Assembly: GCA_038501195.1 (NCBI GenBank)
Contig: JBBPUQ010000001.1
Location: 4,836,001-4,900,000, forward strand
DNA length: 64,000 nt
Source: Nemania diffusa
Taxonomy: Eukaryota > Ascomycota > Sordariomycetes > Xylariales > Xylariaceae
Direction of reading: 5' to 3'
A program made the position numbers and the translations under genes. Numbering within the stretch: position 1 is the first letter of the stretch; every line of letters starts with the position of its first letter. Shown piece after piece: positions 11,999-21,158 of the stretch. Under the pieces are notes generated by a model that saw nothing but the letters and a program-made list of their open reading frames with translations, had not been told where the DNA came from and did no database searches.

Positions 11999-12382
11999 AC
12001 GCCGGGTCCCAAAGCATGGCAACTATCAAGTATCCGCTTATACATAGCTTGGCTCTGAATGCTTACAGTATGACGACTAGCCGAATCTGTGTTCGTTGTT
12101 ACCCAACCGCTGCTGGGATAATTTGAGGTTGATACAAAAAGGAGAATGAGCTTTAGGGTAGAGCAGAGAGACCAGGTTTCCTAATCTACTAGGAACTGCG
12201 ACAAAGTTGGTCAATATTTTGTAAATAATTAGTATGAAACGGTCAAGAAGTTATGGCATAAATTGCGTGAGCACGTAATCAATCGCTAGATTTTTACTCT
12301 TCGGTAGTTTGAAGACTATTTTGCAAGTCCTATAAAATTTAATGTATTTGATAGATTATACTCAGGTTTCGAACTCCCGTTG
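11999..12382. other. Convergent intergenic region
   Basis: These 384 bp lie between the 3' ends of the F-box gene and ARC40. They turn AT-rich toward 12,200-12,370, as expected of 3' UTR or terminator DNA. No gene or RNA is supported. Confidence 0.45.
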
Positions 12383-13608
12383 TTAAGCTTTCCAAACGAT
12401 GACTCTGCCATCAACGCCGCTCGCTTTATCATGTATTAGCCCGTGAATTTGATTCTTGCTCGGTAGTGCTTGGGAGTGTGACTTACTGCTAAATTTGCTA
12501 ACGGACCCGTTTCTACCTTCATAGACACGGAGAGTCGTGATGGTGTTTTGGTGAACCGTCTTCAGCTGAGTGTCATCCTTGACCTTGCCCTTGAGATCCA
12601 TCTGCTTAAACATGTTCAAGGCAGACTCCTCTCGGGCGTCACCGAGGCCAGGCCTCCCCTTGGCCTCTAAAGTGCCAGTTAATTGCCATCCCGAGGGGCC
12701 GCCTTGAAATCGGAAGGCTTCGCAATCGTACCCAGCCGCAATGATCTCATCTTCGCCATTCCATATCATGCTCATGAATGGTAGCAACTGGGTGCTAACG
12801 CTAACAACAGCCTGGGGTGGCTGTTCCGGGCCCGAGGGGTAAACTATGGTTATGCTGCTGTCGTGGGCGGCGAAGGCCAGGGCGTTTCCGCTCGGCGAGA
12901 AAGCGACCGAGTGTACCCAGCCGGCCGAGTTGTTCAGGTACTCGCCGCAGACGGTGTTGAAAGGCAGGCGCTCGCCCCAGACGCTGGGCTCGGGGCGGGC
13001 ATCGATGCCCTTGATGAAGCTCGAGAAGACCCTGGCGTGGGCGTCGGTCGAGCCGGCGGCCAGGAGCACCGAGTTCGGGTGCCAGTTGACCGTGGTGATG
13101 GTGCTGCGGATGGGCTTCTTCAGGTGCTTCGAGACCCACCAGTCGTTCTCCTCCTCGAAGTAGCAGATGGCGATGACGCGGTCGCCGGAGCCGACGGCGA
13201 ACTTGGTCTCGGAGGGCGACCAGCGGACAAAGGTGGCGGCGCGGGCGATGCGGAGGAGGACGAGGGTCGGCTTGTAGCCGGTGGGAGACGGCTCCCAGAC
13301 AAGGGCGTTTCGGTCTTGACGTGTAGGCAGAGATGTTAGACCGCATCGACCGACAAGGGAACGAGGAGAGGAAGCCGTCAGGTACCTTGAGAGCATGTGA
13401 CGATGCGGCCACTGGCCGGGGCGATGTCGACGCTGGTGACGGTCTTATCATGGCCGTTCAACTCATCCTTTAACTTGAACGCATTGCCCACTTTCCCGTA
13501 AAGCTCGACCGTCGTATCCTTGGCCACGGCTAGGGTCTGGCGATCTGCGGAGAAAGAGTGGTCGGCAATGGGCCGGTGGAAAAGGTGGTGCACTTCGGGC
13601 GACGCCAT
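12383..13608 (-). CDS. ARC40: Arp2/3 complex subunit 1 (ARPC1/Arc40), WD-repeat protein
   Basis: Two exons on the minus strand: 13608-13386 and 13314-12383, with a 71-nt intron (donor GTACCT, acceptor CAAG) that splits the Asp codon of CSQDRNALVWEP. The product is 384 aa, the usual ARPC1 length. It begins MASPEVHHLFHRPIADHSFS, and the upstream in-frame ATG at 13668 adds a Leu-rich stretch not expected in the family. WD40 blades are visible as GHDKTVTSVDIAP, NALVWEP, VRWSPSETKFAVGSGD, TTVNWHPNSVLLAAGSTD and HSVAFSPSGNALAFAAHD, ending with GRVIVWKA. In the Arp2/3 complex this propeller helps nucleate branched actin filaments, in fungi at endocytic patches. About 12,830-13,330 is markedly richer in G+C, with GC-ending codons, than the rest of the gene and its neighbours. 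Confidence 0.95.
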
Positions 13609-14036
13609 TTCGAGGAGGAGTAGGAGGAGGTGAGGAAATAGGTGGTAGGAGTAGCTCTCTACTACCACGAGAGGTTATTGACAACGTCTTTTGGAAATGG
13701 TCGAAGACGAAGGACAGTTGGTGACGTTATCTAGATTCTACTACCTACCAGGTATCTACCTAAGAGGTACTAGTCTAGGTACAGTGGGTGGAGGGGAAAA
13801 TATGGTGACAGTGTAACTACAAAGGTAAACACTGTATCGAAAGTATCAGGTACCTAGGTAGGTAAGAGGTAAGCTTGTACAGTATCTCACAGGTAAATAA
13901 GTCAGGTTCCCCCAGCCTCTCTTCACGTCTGGTAGCCTCGCCCTCAACCCACAGTCATCCCCTACACATCTACTACTACGACTGGAAATACTTGATCAGG
14001 GCCGCGGAATTTTACGTTTGCTTCGTCGATCTCACT
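13609..14036. promoter_or_regulatory. Divergent promoter region of ARC40 and the MSL1-like gene
   Basis: 428 bp separate the two divergent ATGs, so both promoters must lie here. The middle (about 13,735-13,870) is dense in TAGGTACC/CCTAGGTAGGT words. No canonical TATA box stands out. Confidence 0.5.
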
Positions 14037-14778
14037 ATGTCGACCACCGTCGCTACGCGCGCGGCGCCTTCTAAGCCCACAATTAAAACACCGCCCGTTC
14101 CTCCAAACCAGACGTAGGTTACTATTAATGTAATTCTGTTGATGATGAGGCGACTAACGTCCTCCTCTAATAGCCTTTATGTCACAAACCTACCCTCCGC
14201 CAAGATTAATAAGGCTGATCTGAAGACTGCTCTTTATCTATTGTTTTCTACCTATGGCCCTGTCCTTGATGTTGTTGCCTTGAAAACTTCAAAGATGCGC
14301 GGTCAGGCGCACATCGTCTTCCGCGACACGCACGCTGCCACACAGGCCATGAGGTCTCTAGATGCCTTCCAATTCCTAGGCAAAGAACTTGTATTTTCCT
14401 GTCCTGTCCCTATTTTAGGGTTATGGGTATAGCTAATCGCGATTTTCCCTACAGAAAATACAATATGCAAAGTCGAAATCGAACACCATCGCGAAACTCG
14501 ACGGCACGTATAAATTGCCTGGCTCAGCAGCGGTTGATGTTGAGATGACGGAGACCCAGCAAAGCATCTTCAATGCTCCTGCACCCACGTTATCTACAGC
14601 CTCAGGTGCTCCTCCACTCCATGGCTTACCGGTAAAACCACCCCAGGCAACGAGCATTCCCGTGGCAAATGCACCGAGCCCTGATACTCGCGGTCAGAAA
14701 CGGCCTCGGGATGAAGAAGAGGAAGAGGAAGAGAGTGACGAGGACGTGGCAATGGAAGAGGATAGTGATGATGAATAA
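14037..14778 (+). CDS. MSL1: U1A/U2B''-type snRNP protein with one RRM
   Basis: Three exons: 14037-14113, 14174-14390 and 14455-14778, with introns of 60 and 64 nt carrying CTAAC and CTAAT branch sites. The product is 205 aa. A single N-terminal RRM spans about residues 27-105, with RNP2 LYVTNLP and RNP1 RGQAHIVF, and ends in the family's GKELKIQYAKSKS strand and AKLDGTYK extension. The remainder is Pro/Ala-rich and ends in a Glu/Asp run preceded by KRPRDE, a likely nuclear localisation signal. Members bind the U1 or U2 snRNA stem-loop in the spliceosome. Metazoan relatives have two RRMs; one RRM matches yeast Msl1 (U2B''). Whether the protein binds U1, U2 or both cannot be told here. The ATG at 14037 is the best start, although the frame is open further upstream. 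Confidence 0.85.
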
Positions 14779-14883
14779 GGGACGTATTAATTGTTACCTT
14801 TTGGTTCAACTCGAGTACCATCATCTGTTGGTCATATGATGGCGCCAGTCCCAAGCCGGTGTGTTGTCTGTCTACGGCTGGCT

Positions 14884-15817
14884 TCATGCTTGACCCATGG
14901 CCATCTCCTTGGGTACCCACAATCCCACGCAGCCCCCTACCAAACCGAGCCAGACCGTGAGATAGTCTGCCTTGGAGCAGTCGAAATTAGCCAGGGCGTC
15001 TCCGAGGAAACACGGGTGGACGAAGAATGCTGGCACGCCTGTGATGGGATGGTGCTGTAGGCTTGATATTAGTCTTCAAGGTAGAGGCAATGGAAACCCT
15101 GATGAGAGTTCATCGTTGACGTATATAGCACAGGTGAATTACTTACATCGATGGAGATCCCCCCTATGGCTGCCTGGCCGCGGAGGGCATCTTTGAATTG
15201 ATCTGGGACCAAATGTCGAAAGACGGTATCGAAATCAAGCGGCGAATCGTCAATTGGCAAATTATGTAGACTAAACCAGAGGCATGGCGCACGATATGTC
15301 GGGTGAAGGTGAATTTCGTACACGACGTAGCTGGACTGAAAGCTCCTTCTTGTCGGATACCGAAGGACCTCCTAGCAGGAAGAGCATGTTAGAGGAACAA
15401 TGAAGAGCACCGAATTGCACCACCAAGTAAACGCCCAAGGCCACAAACCTGATCTGCTTCTTCCATGGCTATCATCCGACTGTCGGCTGTGGACTGCCTC
15501 GTGGCCGCCCGCCTGGACCGTCGAGTCGGCCCCGGAGGTTCACCTAGAGCAACATTGCCGAGGGAAGATGCGAGTTGGTCCTCAATCGCATTCTTTTCGA
15601 GCGGCTTGGTGATTTGTAAGAAGGTGACAAGATCGGAATGCGAGGTTGCAGAGGTATCTAAGGCTGTGTGAAGATTGAGGCGCCATTCTCTACGAAGAGC
15701 TCCGAGGGCAGCCTGACAGTATTTCGCATCGAGGTAGTGGCAGACCTCGGCAAATTCCTCCTTGGTGAGGAAAGGGTAGCATTGGTAAGTTGAACGGTTA
15801 TGCGGGTTGGCGGCCAT
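14884..15817 (-). CDS. ATG10: Autophagy E2-like conjugating enzyme Atg10
   Basis: Three exons on the minus strand: 15817-15449, 15371-15147 and 15054-14884, with introns of 77 and 92 nt; all junctions are phase 0. The product is 254 aa. The N-terminal part begins MAANPHNRSTYQCYPFLTKE. A linker rich in Arg and Pro follows, then the E2-like core with YEIHLHPTYRAPCLWF and GGISID at the exon 2/3 junction. Exon 3 carries HHPITGVPAFFVHPC, whose Cys matches the catalytic thioester residue of Atg10, and then LGLVGGCVGLWVP. In this family Atg10 transfers the ubiquitin-like Atg12 to Atg5, needed for autophagosome formation. Only ATG triplets were accepted as starts, so the longer frame from a TTG at 15838 was not used. 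It converges on the MSL1-like gene with 105 bp between stops. Confidence 0.93.
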
Positions 15818-16380
15818 GCTTGTTGTAGCTCCCGCCAAATGGTAGGCTAGCTGAAAGACGAGGTGTTGTTAGCTTCTAGTTTATGGCTATAAACCAACGT
15901 AGATGCTTACATCTCTTACACCATCCAGGACGATCTGCAAGACGAAGTTGATGCACGCATAAAAACACACGTAGAGCTTATCGTAGATGCAGTTTAATTG
16001 TATGGTCGCGCTTATAACGGCTCACAAGTACCTGGGTGGGTAGAGCTGATCTACACAGGTAGGTGTAGCTCAAAACTACAGTAAGGAGGGGCAGAGTAGT
16101 AGAGGGGTCTACGTCGCGTAAAATATCTATGTGTAGGTACATGTAGGTATCTAAGTAATAGGTAGGTACCTGTAATTAGGTACCTTAGGTACAGTATCTC
16201 TCCTTCAGAACACCCCCTGGCGCGCCACAATAGCCTACTTGCATGCCCTCCATGGGTAAGGCCTGCAACATATCTATTTACCTACATAGGTACCTTATCA
16301 TAGGTAGTAGGTTGTCCAGGCTTCTGTGGCGTTTTACAAATTAAGCTTAGTTCGCTTGCCGCTTTTGCTCAAGTTTAGCT
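15818..16380. other. Intergenic region between ATG10 and the first AT block
   Basis: No gene is supported. From about 16,125 to 16,310 it is dense in TAGGTACC/CCTACATAGG words. From about 16,325 it carries the minus-strand copy of a dispersed repeat and then grades into pure AT sequence. Confidence 0.5.
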
Positions 16381-16385
16381 TACTC
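16325..16385 (-). repeat. Dispersed repeat fragment, copy 2 (inverted), at the AT-block edge
   Basis: Read on the minus strand it gives TTGAGCAAAAGCGGCAAGCG, then ACTAAGCTTAATTTGT and a CGCCACA end. This matches the plus-strand copy at 24,885-24,945 over about 50 bases, with differences that are mostly C/T or A/G. Confidence 0.6.
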
Positions 16386-19300
16386 TATTATCAGTTGCAA
16401 AATCTAGTTAAATAGCTTAAGTAATATTAAATATATTTATATATAATTATATATAATAATAATTTAATTTAAAAATAAAATTTTTTTAATAATATTTTTA
16501 TTTTTAATAAAAATATTAAAATTTAAAAGTTAAAATTTAAAAAAAATATTAATATATTTATATATATTTATTTTATATATATTTTAAAAAAATTTTTTGT
16601 TTTTAAGCTTTAGTTTTATATAATATATATTATTAATTATATATTATTTATTATATTATATTTAATTTATAATTTTTTTTATTTTATAATAATTTTAAAG
16701 TTTTTATTTAAAGTTATTTATAATAAAAAATAATATTTTAATATTTTAAAAAATTTATTATATTTATAAATATAATAAAATTAAATATTATTTAAAATAA
16801 TAATAAAAATAATTTAAATTAGTTTTAATTTTAAATTTTTTTTAAAAAAATTTAATTTTTTATTTTTGTTATTATTTTTAAATTATTAATTAAAACTTAA
16901 ATAATATAAAAAAAATTAATATATTATTAAATTATATAATTTTTAAAAATAAAAAATAAATTAATAATTTTATTAATTATAAAAAATAATAAAACTTTAA
17001 ATAATTAGTTTTTTTTTATTAATATTTAATTTTTAAAATATATTAATAATATAATTATAATATTATTTTTATATTTTTTAATAATAATAATATAATTAAA
17101 TTTTATATATATATAAATTATTAATAAAAATATAATAAATTTAAATTAAATTATAATAATAATATAAATTTTAATTAATTAATTAAATTTAAATATAAAC
17201 TATTAATTTTAAATTTTATATATAATAAATAAATTAAATAAATTAAAAAATTAAAATTTAATTTTAATAATTTTAAATATAAATTTAATTATTTAATATA
17301 TAAAATTATATATATAATTAATAAAATAAATTAAAATTATAAAAATAAATATTAAAATTTATTTAAAAAAATTTTAAAAATAAAATAGTTTTAATAATAA
17401 TATAATTAAAATATATTTTTATAATAAATATAAATATATAATTAAAATATATTTATTAATTTTTAAATTAATATTTTAAATAATTTAATTATTATTTAAC
17501 TTAAATTAAAAAGTAAAAATTAAAAAAAACTAATAATAAAAAAGTTATATTTTTTTATTAAAAATTATTTAATTTTTTTAAAAAAATAATAATAAATTTT
17601 TATAATTTTTTATTTATTATTTAAAAAAATATAATTAATATAATAATATATTAATAAAAATTAATAAAAAAAAATAAAAAAAAAAATATAATAATAATTA
17701 AATTTATATATAAATTATAATTAAAATTATTATAAATTTTATATAAAACTTTTATAATATTATTATTTTGATTATAATTTTTTATAATTATAAAATTTAT
17801 ATATAATTAATAAAAATTATTATAAAAATTATTATTATAAAAAATTATAAAACTTTTAATATTAAAATTGTTAATTTAAATTAATAAATTATTAAACTTT
17901 AAAATATTAAATATATTAATTTAATAAATTAAAAACTAAATATAAAATTAAAAAATTATAAAAACTTTTAAAAAATAAATTTAAATATTATTTAAATTTA
18001 AATTAATAATTATTAAAAAATTAAAACTTTATTATTTGTTTTTTTATAATAAAATAAAATATTATATTAATTAATATATTAATAAATAATTTTAAAAATA
18101 AATTATTTAAAAAATTTAAATTATTAAAAAAAAATTTAATAATTTTTATTATTTAACACAAATTGTTTTTTTTTATTTATTTATTTATTAAATTATAATA
18201 ATTTTAATTTAAAAAATAAAAAATAAACTTAAATTTTATAATAAAGTTTAAAAATAAATATTAATTATTTATTTTATTTTTATATTATTTTTATATTTTT
18301 TATTTAATATATATATTTAATTTAAATAAATTATTTTTAAAAATATATATTAATTTAAACTTTTATATTAAATATAATTATATTAATTATATTTTTATTT
18401 TATATTATAAATTATAAAAAGTTTTTTATAAATTTTATAAGTTATAAATTATAAATGAAAAAAGTTTAAATATATATAAAATATATTAAATTTTTTATAA
18501 ATTAATTAATTATTAAAAAGTTATTTATATAATTTAATATATATATATTATAATATTATATAATAATTAATTAAAAAAAATTTTATTATTATTATTTTAA
18601 TTAATTTTAAAAAATAAAAAAATTATATTAAATTTAAATTTAAATTAATAATTTTTTAATTTTAAATAAAAATATTTTAAATTATTATTATTTTAAAAAT
18701 TTATATAAATTTATTAAAATAAAAAATATTATTAAATAATTATTATTTTATTTAAATTTTTATTTTTTAAAAAAATAAAAATAAAACTAATTTTTATAAA
18801 TTTTAATTTAATTTTAAAAAAATTTTAAAATTTATTTAAATTTTTTAATATTTTTAATATTAATATATTTTTTTATATTTATTAAAATAATTTATTAATT
18901 AATTTATAAAAAAATATAATAATATTTTATTATTTTATTTATTTTTTAATTTAAAATAAATTATAAAAAATAAAAAATTAATTATAAAAAATAATAAAAA
19001 ATAAAAAAATAAAAAAATTAAAAAATTTTATAAAAATATTAATATTTTTTATATTTAAAAAAAATAAAACTTTATATTTTTATATTAATTATAAAAAATT
19101 TAATAAAGTTTTATAAAAAAATCGCTTTATTTTTTTATTTATTTTAAAAATATTAAATAAAATTATATATATAAAAATATTTTTTAAAATTAATTTTAAA
19201 AATATTTATTATTATATATAAATATTTAAAAAAAAAAAAAAAAATAATATTTTATATATATTATAAATATTATAAATTTTTAATTATATTTATAAATTTA

Positions 19301-20340
19301 TATAATATTTTTGCTATTTTTTAAAATTATATATAAAAAACATTTAATAATATTTTTTATATTTTTTATATAATATATTTTAATAATATATTTGTTTTTT
19401 TTTAAATAAAAATTTATATATAAATTATATTTAAAATATTATTAAAAAATTATAAAAAATTAAACTATATATTAAAATTTTTAAATATTAATTTTATTAA
19501 TATAAATTAAAAATTTTAAATTATATTATTTTAAATAAAAAAATTAAAATAAACTTTTTATAAATTAATATAATTAAAAAATAGCTTTTTTTTAATTTTT
19601 ATTATAAATTATAATAATTTTTAAAATTTTATAACTTTTATTATTATTTTATTAAAAAGTATTTTTTTAATTGTTGTTTTATTATATTAATATTTAAAAA
19701 AAAGTATAATTAAAATAAAAACAAATTAAATTTTTTTAAATAATTTAAAAAAAATATATTTTTAAATAATTATAAAATTTATTTAAATAAATTATTAATA
19801 AAAATTAATATATTTAAAGTTATATTTATAAATAATTTATTATAAAAAAATAATTAAAAATAATAATAATTAATTTTATTTTATTTTTAAAAGTTTTTTA
19901 AATAAAAATTAAATTAAAATATATTAAATAAAAAAATATTAATTATTATTAAAAACTTTAAATATTAATATTATTATTTATAAAAAAATAAATTATTTAT
20001 TAAAATATTAATTAATTATAATAACTTTTAAACTTTTATAAAAATATTAAAATTAAATAAAAAATAAATTTAATAATATATTTATTTAACTTTTTTTAAT
20101 TTTATTATTAAATATAAAAAAAAAAAAAAAAAAATTAAATTTTTTATATTATTTTAATTATATAAATAATATATTTTTTAATATAAATTTTTTTTTTATA
20201 TTAAAAAAAAAACAATTAAATAAAATAAAAAATTATTTAATGTTATAAAAAATTTTAAATAAAATTTTATAGCTAAAATAAATAATTTTACTTTTTTATT
20301 TAAAAATAATAAATCACTTAATGGCTGAAAAATTTCTAAA
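16380..20340. repeat. AT-saturated RIP block 1
   Basis: About 4 kb almost entirely of A and T. The few remaining C residues are mostly in CT (ACTT, GCTT) and the few G in AG (AAGT, AAGC), the expected residue of RIP, which preferentially removes CpA and TpG. There are no coding frames, RNA genes or readable motifs. The right ~130 bases regain C and G gradually, and the right end is a repeat shared with 37,961-38,198. It is most likely one or more transposon copies mutated beyond recognition. Confidence 0.85.
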
Positions 20341-20445
20341 ATAATTTCGCAATTTAAATAGAAAATTCTCTCTGCTTATTTGGGTATAGTTCGTCCAATT
20401 CGGCTTCAATCACATGCACGCAGCTATAATCGGCTAAACCGGCCT
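20211..20445 (+). repeat. Element end shared with 37,961-38,198 (less mutated copy)
   Basis: Aligns nearly colinearly with 37,961-38,198. From about 20,281 this copy keeps G/C where the other has A/T: for example TCTCTGCTTATTTGGG here against TTTTTATTTATTAAAA there. Almost all differences are transitions. It is a candidate LTR or 3' end of the element that fills AT block 1. Confidence 0.75.
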
Positions 20446-20555
20446 TAGGTAAATAGGTGGCTAACTAATCTGCTTACCTGTTAGGTGACCTACTTGTCAG
20501 GTGACCTACTTACCTGCCAGATGACCTGCCGACCTACCAGTCAACCTATCTACCT

Positions 20556-20650
20556 ACCTCTGAGATAGGTTTTACTGTCCTGAATGGGAATGGGAATTTC
20601 ACCTCAGCTGTGCTGCTTTTAGCCTGAGCCTAGCTTGAGCAAGACCTGCT
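20556..20650 (+). repeat. Repeat flanking the island, left copy
   Basis: ACCTCTGAGAT(A/G)GGTTTT, then a CCTG block, then GCT(G/A)TGCTGCTTTTA are shared in the same order with 24,952-25,045. Differences are largely C/T and G/A with small gaps. The two copies lie near the two edges of the GC island, in direct orientation. Confidence 0.6.
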
Positions 20651-20773
20651 TTTGCATAAGCCAAAACAAACGAACTTGCATAACTTTCAATAACACGTCA
20701 CGGTATTACCGTAAATGCACTAAATTAAGTTAAAAGTAACCGTTTTATTCCAAAACGGATTCGACATTATGGG

Positions 20774-20874
20774 GCTGTACAACTGGAGCGACTTCTTAAG
20801 AAGTCGCTTTATAAAGCAGCTAAAGTGGAACGTAAGCGCAAAGACATAGAACGTCAATGCAAGAAAGCAGAATA
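20774..20874 (+). pseudogene. Short basic coding fragment, possibly a transposase C-terminal remnant
   Basis: An in-frame stretch of about 33 codons ends with a TAA and reads AVQLERLLKKSLYKAAKVER followed by more Lys/Arg-rich sequence. Its Lys/Arg-rich coiled character is like the C-terminal tails of fungal Tc1/pogo-type transposases, but there is no catalytic domain and no start codon in context. The 20-bp perfect palindrome at 20,788-20,807 lies inside it. The assignment is tentative; a chance open frame is possible. Confidence 0.25.
20788..20807. repeat. Perfect 20-bp palindrome
   Basis: GCGACTTCTTAAGAAGTCGC is its own reverse complement. About 35 bp to the left, CCGTTTT and AAAACGG form another small inverted repeat. 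Confidence 0.8.
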
Positions 20875-20982
20875 AAACATGGTAGCAAAGACAATGTGAC
20901 GGCATAAGTAGGTTTATAAGGCTAGCTTACATAACACCCGAATTAACTAATTTTAGGCTTTAGTAATTAAAGCTTAATAACT

Positions 20983-21024
20983 AAAAAAACAGCGTTTTTA
21001 ATTAACATTAAACGCTGTTTTTTT
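20983..21024. repeat. Hairpin with 15-bp perfect arms
   Basis: AAAAAAACAGCGTTT (20,983-20,997) and AAACGCTGTTTTTTT (21,010-21,024) are perfect inverted copies around a 12-nt AT loop. It lies 135 bp before the ATG of the island gene. It could be an element terminus or a regulatory or terminator-like hairpin; the sequence alone does not decide. Confidence 0.75.
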
Positions 21025-21158
21025 ATTAAATATAAAATATATAAAATTATTATTAAAATTGGGTCCGCAGGTCAACCTATCCTAACTGCTCAATTGTACC
21101 CTTATGTTTCTGACAAAATCCCACGATTTCCCACAACAGGCTTTCTACCGAAGCGGCC

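Larger units (their letters stand above)
20446..21158. other. Left part of the GC island: repeats and palindromes, no intact gene
   Basis: Contains short direct repeats of TAGGTGACCTACTT type (about 20,485-20,520), CCTACC-rich DNA, a repeat shared with 24,952-25,045, a basic coding-like fragment with a 20-bp palindrome (about 20,775-20,875), and a 15-bp-arm hairpin at 20,983-21,024. The DUF6604-like gene's promoter must lie at the right end, but no specific element stands out. Confidence 0.5.

Noticed and set aside
12363..12400. TTTCGAACTCCCG resembling a tRNA B box on the minus strand
   Set aside because: Flanking bases do not form T-arm or acceptor stems, and it overlaps the ARC40 3' end.
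12863..13339. 158-codon plus-strand frame antisense to ARC40
   Set aside because: Open only because the coding strand is GC-rich there; Gly/Ala/Asp-rich mirror composition with no family resemblance.
14139..14173. Alternative start of the RRM protein at the ATG at 14,139
   Set aside because: It lies inside the first intron, and the upstream exon gives a normal MSTT start with a good branch site and acceptor.
16380..20340. Possible mitochondrial DNA insertion or mitochondrial contig because of extreme AT content
   Set aside because: No rRNA, tRNA or long frame in a mitochondrial code, and residual C/G contexts, LTRs and transitions fit RIP-mutated nuclear repeats instead.
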